Source of the DNA: Tessaracoccus sp.
GTDB taxonomy: Bacteria; Actinomycetota; Actinomycetes; Propionibacteriales; Propionibacteriaceae
Direction of reading: 5' to 3'
Length of the DNA: 23,085 nucleotides
Assembly: GCF_016714275.1 (NCBI RefSeq)
Contig: NZ_JADJNP010000013.1
Coordinates: forward strand, 1-23,085
The translations under genes and the position numbers were made by a program. Position 1 is the stretch's first letter. Each line of letters begins with the position of its first letter. This document shows positions 8,925 to 16,580 of the stretch, one piece after another. The notes beneath the pieces were generated by a model, which did no database searches, was not told where the DNA came from, and was given only the letters and a program-made list of their open reading frames with translations.

Positions 8925-9463
8925 GCGTCAAGCTGGCCCTCACCCTGGCCGAGCCGTACCGCGTGATCTCGCGCTACGACTCGGCGATCAACCTGCCGCC
9001 CGAGCCGGCCATCGGGCCGCGCCCCGATCGCAAGGACGGCGAGTCCGACGATGAGTTCCGGGCCCGCGCCGAAGCGTGGGCCGCACCCCTGCGCGAGTGG
9101 GGCAAGCCGCTGCGGGTCGCGCGCGAGACGGGCGACTACAAGCCGATCCTCAAGGACGGCGAGCAGCCGACGATCTTTGTGCTCCGGCAGATCACCGCGA
9201 CCGAGTGGACCGCGATCGACAGCGCCCTCGCGCGCGTCGACGGGTCCCGCGCCGCGATGTTGCTCCTCGCCCGGATCGGCGTGCTGCGACTCGAGGGCGA
9301 CGCGCCGACCGCGGCCAACCTCGCGCCCGAGGTCGACGCGGCGTTCCCCGAGTTGGGCAAGATCCAGCCACCGCGGTTCGTCGACCTGTTCACCGGCACC
9401 GAGCGGATCCTCCTCGAACTGGCCGAGGTCATCGTCGACCGGAGGCACACGCCCCCAAACTGA
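8921..9463 (+). CDS. Tail assembly chaperone, zero-frame product (gpG-like)
   Basis: Predicted 180-aa protein from a GTG that overlaps the tail tube stop (GTGA). It is acidic and mostly helical after residue 75 (ATEWTAIDSALARVDGS, DLFTGTERILLELAEVIVD) and lies between tail tube and tape measure, the fixed position of tail assembly chaperones. Its last sense codons, CCA AAC, sit on a canonical -1 slippery heptamer directly before TGA. A fraction of ribosomes should therefore make a G-T fusion with the downstream frame. Chaperones of this type coat the tape measure during tail assembly and are absent from the finished virion. Position plus frameshift signal make this call strong even without sequence similarity. 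Confidence 0.82.
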   Translation: MSVKLALTLAEPYRVISRYDSAINLPPEPAIGPRPDRKDGESDDEFRARAEAWAAPLREWGKPLRVARETGDYKPILKDGEQPTIFVLRQITATEWTAIDSALARVDGSRAAMLLLARIGVLRLEGDAPTAANLAPEVDAAFPELGKIQPPRFVDLFTGTERILLELAEVIVDRRHTPPN

Positions 9464-9487
9464 TCGAGGGAGCGCGCCTCCTCCCTT
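9454..9487 (+). other. Programmed -1 ribosomal frameshift signal
   Basis: The heptamer C-CCA-AAC (9454-9460) is in the zero frame as X-XXY-YYZ and directly precedes the TGA stop. After 5-7 nt, GGGAG (9468-9472) pairs with CTCCC (9481-9485), extended by A9467-T9486 and a G-T pair, around an 8-nt loop. This spacing is typical of -1 signals. The -1 frame is open from here to 9864. Confidence 0.8.
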
Positions 9488-9864
9488 ACTTCGTCGAGGC
9501 GATGCGAAGCGACCGAGCACCGCCACCTGACTGCGCGACCTGCCGAGCCAAGATCCCAATGCACGATCGTCAATCCATGGGCTGCGCGTACGAGCCGAGC
9601 GCCAAGAGCGCCGCGCCTCAGTACGTCCTCGTGCGTGGCATCGTGCCGATGCTCGATTGGGCGCCATCGGTCTGCCCGTACTACCTCGGCCGCCTGCCGA
9701 TGGTCGCCGAGGCGTTGCAAGCTCTGCCGCACTGGAAGGCCGGCACGCTCACCGAGTGGTGCGGCGGCCCGCCGACGCGCGCCATGCTCGCGGCCGTCGC
9801 CGAGCTGGACAACGCGCGCGAGGGCTACGCGCAGGACCCGAACCGGCCGAAGGGGGAGGCGTAG
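9460..9864 (+). CDS. Tail assembly chaperone, -1 frame extension (T domain)
   Basis: About 134 codons read after the -1 shift, giving a fusion of about 314 aa. The extension begins LIEGARLLPYFVEAM and contains a cysteine cluster: CATC, a further Cys 13 residues on (MGC), then VCPYY and EWCGG. Such an arrangement could bind zinc. An in-frame ATG at 9502 exists, but no ribosome site supports independent initiation and the preceding codons are coherent with the extension. The stop TAG at 9862 is followed after 2 bp by the tape measure ATG. In the lambda-type model the T domain contacts the tail tube protein while the G domain holds the tape measure. Confidence 0.75.
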   Translation: MIEGARLLPYFVEAMRSDRAPPPDCATCRAKIPMHDRQSMGCAYEPSAKSAAPQYVLVRGIVPMLDWAPSVCPYYLGRLPMVAEALQALPHWKAGTLTEWCGGPPTRAMLAAVAELDNAREGYAQDPNRPKGEA

Positions 9865-9866
9865 CC

Positions 9867-11084
9867 ATGGGACTCTTTGGAAGCGCCGTCAGCGCGATCA
9901 CCGGAGCGGTGATCATGGACTACAAGGTCAACACCGAGCAGGCCAAGGCCGCGGTGAAGGGCCTGTCGGGCGTCCAGAAAAAGGCCGCGCTGGAGCAGGT
10001 CAAGGCCCTTGAGGAGCAGGGCAAGGCCGCCGAGTCGATGGCCGGACAGTACGCCAAGGGCGGTGCGATCATCCTCGCCGCTGCCATGGCCGCGAAGGAC
10101 GGCCTCGCGCAGATGCGCGAGGAGGCGCGGCTCACGCAGGGAAGCGCGGGCGTCAACATCGACTCGCTCAGCGAGTCGTGGGACGGCCTCAAGACGCGCA
10201 TGGAGTTGATGACGCTCGCGCAGGCAGGCCACCGCGGCGCGTGGAAGCTGACCACCGGTCAGCTTCAGCTCGTGAGCGAGGGCATGCGCGCCCTCACGAA
10301 GGAGGGCTACGAGGCCGACAAGATCTTCGATCGGTTCACCGAGGTCCTGAAAAAGGGCAAGCTCGAGGGCCTCGACGAGTTCGGCCTGTCGGTGCAGGCG
10401 ACGGGCGATCAGTCGAAGGACTTGCAGGTCCTGATGACGGCGCTCGGCAAAGAGGTTGCCACCGTCGGCGGCAACTTCGAGATGGCCGGGGACCAGGCGC
10501 AGCGATCGATGGTCAAGATGGAGGATGGGATCGCGCGCCTGCGCGTCACCGTCGGCAAGCTGACGGCTGGGCTTCTCGACATGGCCGCCGCGTACGGTGA
10601 GGGTATGGGCGAGGCGGTCTTTGGCTCGCTGCCCGAGGAGCGGGGCACGGAGGGACGCGCCGCGATGTACGCGGCAGCTCCGCTTTATGCGGGGCGGGTC
10701 GGTCATCAACCGCCAGCACCAGGGTCAGCGGAAGCCAGGACGGACTGGTCGATCGCGGCTACGGGTTGTTCGCGAATCCGACGACGCCGAAAAGAAGGCC
10801 GGCGAGCGCTCTCCCGATTCAAGCTGGCGTCGATCGGTCGCGCGACGGCAGGGCCCGCTCGCGACCGCATCGCCGGCCGAGTTCGCGAAGTTGGTCGCGG
10901 GCCTGCCCGCGGATTGGCGACTCGTCGACGACGAACTCGCGAAGCGCGTCGACGACATGCAGGCCAAGTTGGTTTGGCGCATGGCGAGCAGGATCAACAA
11001 CGCTGCCGCGCCCGGCGGACCCGCGGACAAGCCGGAAGGCAAGCCCGGAGGGCAAGGGTGGCGGCAAGTCGATCGGCGGGCTGA
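9867..11084 (+). CDS. Tape measure protein, N-terminal part (frame disrupted)
   Basis: Encodes the protein that sets tail length and spans the tail lumen. The ATG at 9867 has a GGGAGG ribosome site 8 bp upstream. Residues 1 to about 265 are coherent: a hydrophobic start (FGSAVSAITGAVIM), Ala/Lys/Gln-rich helices (NTEQAKAAVKGLSGVQKKAA), a hydrophobic helix (GGAIILAAAMAAKDGL) and a motif common in short tape measures (EGLDEFGLSVQATGDQSKDL). From about 10690 the reading frame turns Arg-rich and loses third-position GC bias; the plausible protein continues in other frames and ends at 11863. If the frame breaks are corrected, the protein is about 665 aa, implying a tail of roughly 100 nm by the usual 0.15 nm per residue. 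Confidence 0.7.
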   Translation: MGLFGSAVSAITGAVIMDYKVNTEQAKAAVKGLSGVQKKAALEQVKALEEQGKAAESMAGQYAKGGAIILAAAMAAKDGLAQMREEARLTQGSAGVNIDSLSESWDGLKTRMELMTLAQAGHRGAWKLTTGQLQLVSEGMRALTKEGYEADKIFDRFTEVLKKGKLEGLDEFGLSVQATGDQSKDLQVLMTALGKEVATVGGNFEMAGDQAQRSMVKMEDGIARLRVTVGKLTAGLLDMAAAYGEGMGEAVFGSLPEERGTEGRAAMYAAAPLYAGRVGHQPPAPGSAEARTDWSIAATGCSRIRRRRKEGRRALSRFKLASIGRATAGPARDRIAGRVREVGRGPARGLATRRRRTREARRRHAGQVGLAHGEQDQQRCRARRTRGQAGRQARRARVAASRSAG

Positions 11085-11863
11085 TCTTCGGCGCGGTCGA
11101 CTCAGCCATCGGTGCCGTCGACAGGCTCGCGGCGTTGCGCGATGCGCGCCAGGCCGCATCACAGGCCGCCGCCGACGAGGCGCGCTACCAGGACGTGCTC
11201 GCGCAGCGCCAAGCCGCGCAGGCCGAGGAGTTGCGGCGCCTGTCCGTCGACATCCAGTCCGAGGCCGCGGGGCGCGATGAGGCCGAGCGCGAATCCTTCC
11301 TCGAGCGCACGTTCGGCAAGCTCGAGGAGTTCGATGCCTACGCGGCCGGATTCGGCGTGCTCAAGTCGGCGGTCACCGACGGATTTCAGGCGTGGATCAG
11401 CGGCGCCGAGTCGGTGGGGACGGCGGTGCGCCGGTCGATCGCACAGTCCCTCGGCGGCTACGCGGTCGAGATGGCCGGCATGGCGCTTGTGTCTGCGGCT
11501 CACGGCATCTACCACCTGACCAATCCGTTGACCGCGGCACAGGGCGCGGGAGAGCTATTCGCGGCGGCCAAGTACGCCGCCGCCGCGACGGCGCTCGGGG
11601 TCATGGCCAAGACCGTCGCTCCGAGCGGCGGTGGCGCTGGTGCTTCGTCTGGTGCCAGTGCAGGCGGGTCATCGTCTCGTCGACGCAGCCAGGACCACCG
11701 CGGTAGAGGTGATGGCCCGGGCGGGTATTCCCCAACGGCATCGACGGTGGTCATCGTCAACGACACGTTTACCGACAGCCAGCGTCAGCGCGAGCGGTCG
11801 GTGTACGCGGCGATCGCGCGCACGCAGACCGTCTACCGTCCACCGGTGGGAGTATCGTCATGA
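10766..11863 (+). CDS. Tape measure protein, C-terminal part (frame disrupted)
   Basis: This frame is convincing from about 11050 to the stop: GKSIGGLIFGAVDSAIGAVD, then Ala/Gln/Arg coiled-coil helices (AQRQAAQAEELRRL), then two hydrophobic helices (GYAVEMAGMALVSAAHGIYH and AKYAAAATALGVMAKTVA), a Gly/Ser linker, and a C-terminal STVVIVNDTFTDSQRQRE segment of the type that ends many tape measures. The first part, from a TTG at 10766, is not credible beyond a few codons: between about 10790 and 11045 the better frame reads DDAEKKAGERSPD and PADWRLVDDELAKRVDDMQA. The region is therefore the distal part of the 9867 gene, not an independent gene. Its stop overlaps the next start by ATGA. Confidence 0.65.
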   Translation: MFANPTTPKRRPASALPIQAGVDRSRDGRARSRPHRRPSSRSWSRACPRIGDSSTTNSRSASTTCRPSWFGAWRAGSTTLPRPADPRTSRKASPEGKGGGKSIGGLIFGAVDSAIGAVDRLAALRDARQAASQAAADEARYQDVLAQRQAAQAEELRRLSVDIQSEAAGRDEAERESFLERTFGKLEEFDAYAAGFGVLKSAVTDGFQAWISGAESVGTAVRRSIAQSLGGYAVEMAGMALVSAAHGIYHLTNPLTAAQGAGELFAAAKYAAAATALGVMAKTVAPSGGGAGASSGASAGGSSSRRRSQDHRGRGDGPGGYSPTASTVVIVNDTFTDSQRQRERSVYAAIARTQTVYRPPVGVSS

Positions 11864-12636
11864 GCGCGTGCGGGCGACTCGAGGCGCAGTTCACTGTTCC
11901 GGCCGGAGGCTGGACGGTTGCGGTCACGATCACGGCGATCGGCGGCCCGTACAATGTCACGGTGGCGGCCAACACGTACACGCCCACGTCGTTTCTGACC
12001 GCGCTACAGACGTCACTGGACGCTGCGAGCGGATCCGATGGCGCGTTCGCCGTGTCGGCGAGCTTCACCGACCGCACCGGCACGGGGCTGGTCACGATTG
12101 CACACGCCACCGAGACATTCTCGGCGACGTGGACATCGACCGACATGCGCGACCTGCTAGGGTTCTCCGGGAGCCTGACGCCGGCTGCGCTGACGTTCAC
12201 CGGGGCCTCAGCTATGCGCGGCGCATGGCTACCCGACTGCGAGATCGACACGACGTATGGCGGGGAGGCCGGCCACTACGAGCACGATCGGTCCGAACTC
12301 GTCTCGCCCGACGGCACGGTCTACGCGCTGTCCTATGCCACGTCCCGCCGATACCTGCCCGAGATCCGGTGGGCGCTGATCTCTCGAGCCCGAGCGCGTA
12401 CAGCCGCTGAGACTACCCCGGGGCAGTCCTACGAGACGTGGTGGCGCGACACGCACGGCGGGCTGTACTCGTACTTCGCCGCAGCTCCGCAGGTGACGGT
12501 CTACGACGACTCGACCACCTCGAATTCGATCGGGACATTCCGCCTAACGGGGCGCGTCGACACGAGCATGACCAAGGCTGCCGCGCCATGGCACGGCCTC
12601 TGGGAGATCACCGCGGCCGGATACAAGGTGCCGTGA
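11860..12636 (+). CDS. Distal tail / minor tail protein
   Basis: Predicted 258-aa beta-rich protein directly after the tape measure (ATGA overlap), where distal-tail and baseplate adaptors lie. The N-terminal half holds repeated Val/Thr strands (WTVAVTITAIGGPYNVTVAA) and the segment DLLGFSGSLTPAALTFTG, a pattern of the form LLGF followed by a Pro-containing WLPD, seen in minor tail proteins of several proteobacterial phages. The C-terminal half has YETWWRDTHGGLYSYF and a strand-rich ending (IGTFRLTGRVDTSMTKAA). No enzymatic motif is seen. It is the last gene before a minus-strand gene interrupts the operon. Confidence 0.6.
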   Translation: MSACGRLEAQFTVPAGGWTVAVTITAIGGPYNVTVAANTYTPTSFLTALQTSLDAASGSDGAFAVSASFTDRTGTGLVTIAHATETFSATWTSTDMRDLLGFSGSLTPAALTFTGASAMRGAWLPDCEIDTTYGGEAGHYEHDRSELVSPDGTVYALSYATSRRYLPEIRWALISRARARTAAETTPGQSYETWWRDTHGGLYSYFAAAPQVTVYDDSTTSNSIGTFRLTGRVDTSMTKAAAPWHGLWEITAAGYKVP

Positions 12637-12650
12637 TGCTCTCGCTGTCC

Positions 12651-13124
12651 TCAACGACGAGTCGCGACCGCGCGCCACGCTGCGTAGGTCTGCCCGGTGG
12701 TGCCGATGCGCCACAGTCCGACAAACTGCGCGGTGCCGTCGGGGCATCCGTAGTAGTAGGCGATGCGATCCATCCCATTGTCCTGCCCGGGGGCGAACCA
12801 GTTGGCCGCGCCGTCCTGGTCAAATTCTGCGTTGACCTGAATGCTGCCGATGGTCACGCGCGACGTGTCGATGCCCGTGGCGACGGCGGTCATCGTGTCA
12901 GCGTCGAGCCATGGACCCTCGGCTGGGTCGCACGGATTCTCGGCGGTCCCCTCCTGCCGGAACTCACAGCCCCACGAGAGATCCCACGTCCCGATGGGCT
13001 CGAACGGCTGGGCGATCTCGCACTCCGCGATGGCGTGCGGCGTGGTCAGGCTGTACGAGGCGGGCCCGCCATCGGAGCAGGCAACAACGGCGAGCATGGC
13101 GGCGGCGGTCAGTACGGTGCGCAT
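12651..13124 (-). CDS. Lipoprotein on the opposite strand inside the tail operon (moron candidate)
   Basis: Predicted 157-aa lipoprotein. The start MRTVLTAAAMLAVVAC is a short signal peptide with a lipobox VVAC; Cys16 would be lipidated. Ser at +2 suggests outer-membrane sorting by the usual rule. The mature part has four more cysteines (about 35, 53, 65 and 126), possibly two disulfides, and Trp-rich segments (GTWDLSWGC, GLWRIGTTGQTYAAWR). It is transcribed against the tail genes, ending 14 bp from the upstream tail gene stop and starting 47 bp from the next tail gene. An isolated opposite-strand lipoprotein is typical of a gene expressed from the prophage or early in infection, for example a superinfection-exclusion lipoprotein. 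Function is not shown by sequence. The ribosome site (AGGG) is unusually close to the ATG. Confidence 0.7.
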   Translation of the reverse strand: MRTVLTAAAMLAVVACSDGGPASYSLTTPHAIAECEIAQPFEPIGTWDLSWGCEFRQEGTAENPCDPAEGPWLDADTMTAVATGIDTSRVTIGSIQVNAEFDQDGAANWFAPGQDNGMDRIAYYYGCPDGTAQFVGLWRIGTTGQTYAAWRAVATRR

Positions 13125-13137
13125 CCCTACAACATCA

Positions 13138-13154
13138 CGCCGGTTTGCCCGGCG
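13138..13154. promoter_or_regulatory. Inverted repeat between divergent lipoprotein and tail genes
   Basis: A perfect 6-bp inverted repeat CGCCGG/CCGGCG with a 5-nt loop lies in the 47-bp gap between the divergent starts of the lipoprotein gene (13124) and the hub gene (13172). It could be an operator, or a hairpin in the tail transcript. No clear -35/-10 pair is visible next to it. Confidence 0.3.
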
Positions 13155-13171
13155 CGCAAGGGCTACCGCTA

Positions 13172-14530
13172 ATGGGTGCCACCCTGACCATGCTGAACAC
13201 CGGCCGGCCGTCGGTGGTTTACGTTGTACAAATCGAGGGTTACGACGCGATCCTGACCAGCGCCGTGCCCGATGTTGCGCTCACGGCCTGGCGGGATTCC
13301 ACCCCGTTGGGGTCAGCCGAAGTGTCGCGGGCATTCGGCGGCCTGTCGGTAGCATGGGAGCAGTCACAGCGCATCGACCCGTGGGAGCCGTTCGGTCAGC
13401 CGCCGATCTGTCGCCTGATGGTGGCGCCGTCGATCAACGACAACGGCGAGCCGGTCGACACGCTCGGCGTCGAGGTCCACAAGCGGTCGGGCGGGACCGA
13501 AACGTTTCTCGACGCGACGATGACGCCTGCATCAACGACGGCCACGGTCCTGTCGTCGTCGGCGTTCGCGGCGTCAGGCACGATTCACATCGGTCCCGAG
13601 GCTATCGCCTACGGCAGCAAGTTGGCGCCGGCGTCCCTCACGTCGCTGACCCGCGGCAAGTTCGCGCCGTTCACGACCAGCTCGGGCGCCCGGTTCGCGC
13701 GGTCGCACATCGTCCGCGATATCTCGACCGCGACCGGCGATCCGGTCGGCGTCGGCTTGCCCCCGATCGTCTCGACCGAGCGCACCTCCTGGACCGGCCG
13801 CGGCGTCGCGGTCTGGATCTGCCGCTACTACGCGTCTGGCACCTTCGACGGACCCGACGACGCACACCTCTCCTTCGCCGGAACGATCGCGGGCATCTCC
13901 GAGGGCCCCAACGGAGAGACGATCATCGAGTGCGAGCACATCCTCCGCAGCGTCTATGAGTCGCGCTTGATGGCTGACCCGTTTACCGCGAAGGTCACGG
14001 ACGGCTACTACCTGGGCCTGGTCGGCGGGCTTGGTCCCGGTACTGACAACGAGTTCCAGTGCGTTTCTCAGGGTTCCACGTCGGAATGCCAACCCGCTGA
14101 CCGTGGTCAGCGGAGCGCCGACCAGCGTCAACGAAATCCAGACTGGGTTCTACACGTCGGACGAGATCGCGCAGGCGATCACCGCGTGGCTACAGGCCGA
14201 GTACACCGCGGGGCGCCTGCTGTTCTCGGGGGCGTACTCGAACCGGGCCACGCCCGACGGGTTGCGCGGCGTGCTGTCGTACGTCGACGCGACCGCGGGC
14301 AGCGCGCTGCGGTCGCTCTCTCTATTCGTGCCGCCCGGCAACCTGTGGCGCTTCCTCGGATGGGATACGCCCAATCTGTTCGCTCAAGGATCGGGCGTGG
14401 TCGGCAGCGAGCGCGCCGCCACCCCTCCGTTGCGCGCACTGATCTCGAACATCGGCGGGCGCCTTCCGATCTCCAACGAGCGCGGCAACTGGATCGATCA
14501 GGGGTCGATCTTGCCGGCGTCGCTCTTTGA
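13172..14530 (+). CDS. Tail tip hub protein, N-terminal part (frame disrupted)
   Basis: Starts with the ATG at 13172 (MGATLTMLNTGRPSVVYVVQ). Coherent for about 305 residues, to near 14090. It includes a beta module of the form ATVLSSSAFAASGTIHIGPE...LTSLTRGKFAPF, a motif (Gly-Thr-Ile-x-Ile-Gly-x-Glu...LTRG) common in tail hub and tip proteins, and a following segment GTIAGISEGPNGETIIECEH. From about 14090 this frame becomes low-quality up to its stop at 14530, while the frame from 14031 becomes coherent. The two ORFs together span 3409 nt, one more than a multiple of three, so a single extra base near 14085-14100 (around TGCCAACCC) would explain the break. The intact protein would be about 1135 aa. 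Confidence 0.65.
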   Translation: MGATLTMLNTGRPSVVYVVQIEGYDAILTSAVPDVALTAWRDSTPLGSAEVSRAFGGLSVAWEQSQRIDPWEPFGQPPICRLMVAPSINDNGEPVDTLGVEVHKRSGGTETFLDATMTPASTTATVLSSSAFAASGTIHIGPEAIAYGSKLAPASLTSLTRGKFAPFTTSSGARFARSHIVRDISTATGDPVGVGLPPIVSTERTSWTGRGVAVWICRYYASGTFDGPDDAHLSFAGTIAGISEGPNGETIIECEHILRSVYESRLMADPFTAKVTDGYYLGLVGGLGPGTDNEFQCVSQGSTSECQPADRGQRSADQRQRNPDWVLHVGRDRAGDHRVATGRVHRGAPAVLGGVLEPGHARRVARRAVVRRRDRGQRAAVALSIRAARQPVALPRMGYAQSVRSRIGRGRQRARRHPSVARTDLEHRRAPSDLQRARQLDRSGVDLAGVAL

Positions 14531-16580
14531 CTCGAGCGGCACGCAGGAGGGCATCGTCAAGATCGGCAGCCTAGGGCATGCGGTCGTGTCCAAGCAGACC
14601 GGGTACCTGAACGTCTTTCTGAACGTCGGGCTTGACCGCTACCTATTATCGACGGGAGGCGAGATCGCGATCGAGTACGACGACGACCAAGACGTGACGC
14701 TCCAGCAGGTAATCGTGGCCGAGGGCGATTTCAAGTCGCTGATGCTCCAGATCCTGTTCTCGACCGGCGCGTCCGGTTTCAACCACGCCACCTACGACAC
14801 GCTCGCGTCGGACCTCGGCTGCGCGCTGCCGTACTCGCTCGCTGGCGCCGACTTCGTCTCGGACGTTGAGAACGTCGACGGTGCGGACGCGACGATCTGC
14901 ATCGTCATCGACAAGCCGACCCGTTTCGTGGACGTGTTCAACGTCGACTTTCTGCTCCGGTGGGCCTACTTCACCTGGGGCGCGGGCCGGATCCACATGC
15001 GCGCATGGGGGACTCCGACCGCCGGGGCCGCCGTAGTCGATCTGGTCGAGGCGGACAAGGCGATCTCCGTCGGCCAGTCCGGCACGGATCGGCAGCGGTC
15101 GACGAGCGAGGAGCGGTTCGAGTACATCCGCAACAACATCACGGTCCGATACGGGCGCAACGCCGACGGAGACCTTGTCTCAAAAATCAGCTTCACCGAT
15201 CGGTCGTCGATGTCGGCCCACGGTGCGCGAGGGGTTGTCCTCGACGCGATCAACACGCTCGGGCAGTCGTCGATCGGTGACATCGTCGGCGTGATCGCGC
15301 GGTTCTCGGGAGCGCTGCCGATGTTCTCGCGCCCGCACAAGATCGTCCGCATGACGATCGGCCCGCACATGTACGAGCAGCTCGTTCCGGGCACGCTCGT
15401 CACGATCACCGACAGCCACATCCGCAACCCCGAGACGGGCCTGCACGGGATCACTGGATGGCCCGGGATCGTCGTGGCCAATCATCACGGATGGGGCGGT
15501 CCGGTGCCTGGCATCGACGGGCGTCCGTCGATCGACGATGCGAGCGGTGAGGTTGACGTGATGATCTTCGACCGCATCACCGCAGCCCCGTACGGGTACG
15601 CGGCGCAGGTTGACGACACGGCCCCGAACTCCGGTTACGACGCCGGCACGGTCACGCTCAAGACCTACGACCACCAGTACAGCACCGCGTCAGGTGCGCT
15701 CGACGCGAGCCACTTCGCTACCGACGACGTGGTTCGGATCCTCGAGATCGACCCGCCGGACCCCACCGCGGCGCTGACGTGGACGAGGACCGTCGCGTCG
15801 GTCGCTTCGTCCGAGATCGTACTGACATCAACGCTGTCATCGCCGGCATGGGACACGGCCAAGAAGTACCGGATCGTCCCAGCCGAGTACGGCAGCGTGG
15901 CCGCGTCGCAGAGGGTCACCGCGTTCCAGGCCGATGACGGCGACGGATTCATCGTCGACACGCGCCAGCCGTTCGGGATGATCTCGAGCGGTGTCGGGCA
16001 GTCGTCGACGTTCACGCTTTCGGCCGCAACCGAGCGTTGCCGGCGCTACAGCACGCATCAGGTTGGCGACGGCGTGACGTTCGATGCTGGTGCGGCGCGC
16101 GACACTGCGAGGCTGGTCAACAACCTCGTGAACTACAAAACCGCTCCGCAGAACCCGACGATCTACAGCGATACGCGCAGCGACACGCCGACCGGGACGT
16201 GGGTGCTCGTCGAAGCGTTCCCGCAGTTCGTCGGGATCGGGCCGGTGTTTGCGTCGGTGACGATCAGGCTGTACGTGGCGCCGATGTACCGGTCAAAGAC
16301 GGTCGGGTCGGTGTCGGTGCGGGTCACGCTGAGCCGGCTCATGCCGCAGGGGGCAACGCGTCACGACGTGGTCCACCTCGACCCGTACATCCAGACCACG
16401 TTCACCACAACATCGACCACCTTCGCGATCCCTACCGCGGTGGGGCTCGACTGCCGGCACGTCACGCTCGGACTCGGCGGGTTCGCCGGCCTCGGGTTTG
16501 TGTGCGTCGAGGTGAACAGCGGTGACGCTGAATACCTCGGCCTGCCGACCTGCTACGTCGGTCCACAGGAGTCGCCGTGA
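14031..16580 (+). CDS. Tail tip hub protein, C-terminal part (frame disrupted)
   Basis: Coherent from about 14090 (NANPLTVVSGAPTSVNEIQ) to the stop; the TTG at 14031 is only the first start codon in an open frame. The middle contains a hub-like segment: FSRPHKIVRMTIGPHMYEQL, then VPGTLVTITDSHIRNPETG, as found in tail-hub proteins where a strand pair and an LTD/ITD motif precede a GIVVAN strand. Upstream, an all-beta part includes FKSLMLQILFSTGASGF. The last 250 residues are Ser/Thr-rich beta structure (VASVASSEIVLTSTLSS; VRVTLSRLMPQGATRHD) and may face the receptor. It overlaps the next gene by GTGA, confirming the 3' frame. An independent gene is possible but less likely than one hub protein with a broken frame. 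Confidence 0.65.
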   Translation: MVPVLTTSSSAFLRVPRRNANPLTVVSGAPTSVNEIQTGFYTSDEIAQAITAWLQAEYTAGRLLFSGAYSNRATPDGLRGVLSYVDATAGSALRSLSLFVPPGNLWRFLGWDTPNLFAQGSGVVGSERAATPPLRALISNIGGRLPISNERGNWIDQGSILPASLFDSSGTQEGIVKIGSLGHAVVSKQTGYLNVFLNVGLDRYLLSTGGEIAIEYDDDQDVTLQQVIVAEGDFKSLMLQILFSTGASGFNHATYDTLASDLGCALPYSLAGADFVSDVENVDGADATICIVIDKPTRFVDVFNVDFLLRWAYFTWGAGRIHMRAWGTPTAGAAVVDLVEADKAISVGQSGTDRQRSTSEERFEYIRNNITVRYGRNADGDLVSKISFTDRSSMSAHGARGVVLDAINTLGQSSIGDIVGVIARFSGALPMFSRPHKIVRMTIGPHMYEQLVPGTLVTITDSHIRNPETGLHGITGWPGIVVANHHGWGGPVPGIDGRPSIDDASGEVDVMIFDRITAAPYGYAAQVDDTAPNSGYDAGTVTLKTYDHQYSTASGALDASHFATDDVVRILEIDPPDPTAALTWTRTVASVASSEIVLTSTLSSPAWDTAKKYRIVPAEYGSVAASQRVTAFQADDGDGFIVDTRQPFGMISSGVGQSSTFTLSAATERCRRYSTHQVGDGVTFDAGAARDTARLVNNLVNYKTAPQNPTIYSDTRSDTPTGTWVLVEAFPQFVGIGPVFASVTIRLYVAPMYRSKTVGSVSVRVTLSRLMPQGATRHDVVHLDPYIQTTFTTTSTTFAIPTAVGLDCRHVTLGLGGFAGLGFVCVEVNSGDAEYLGLPTCYVGPQESP

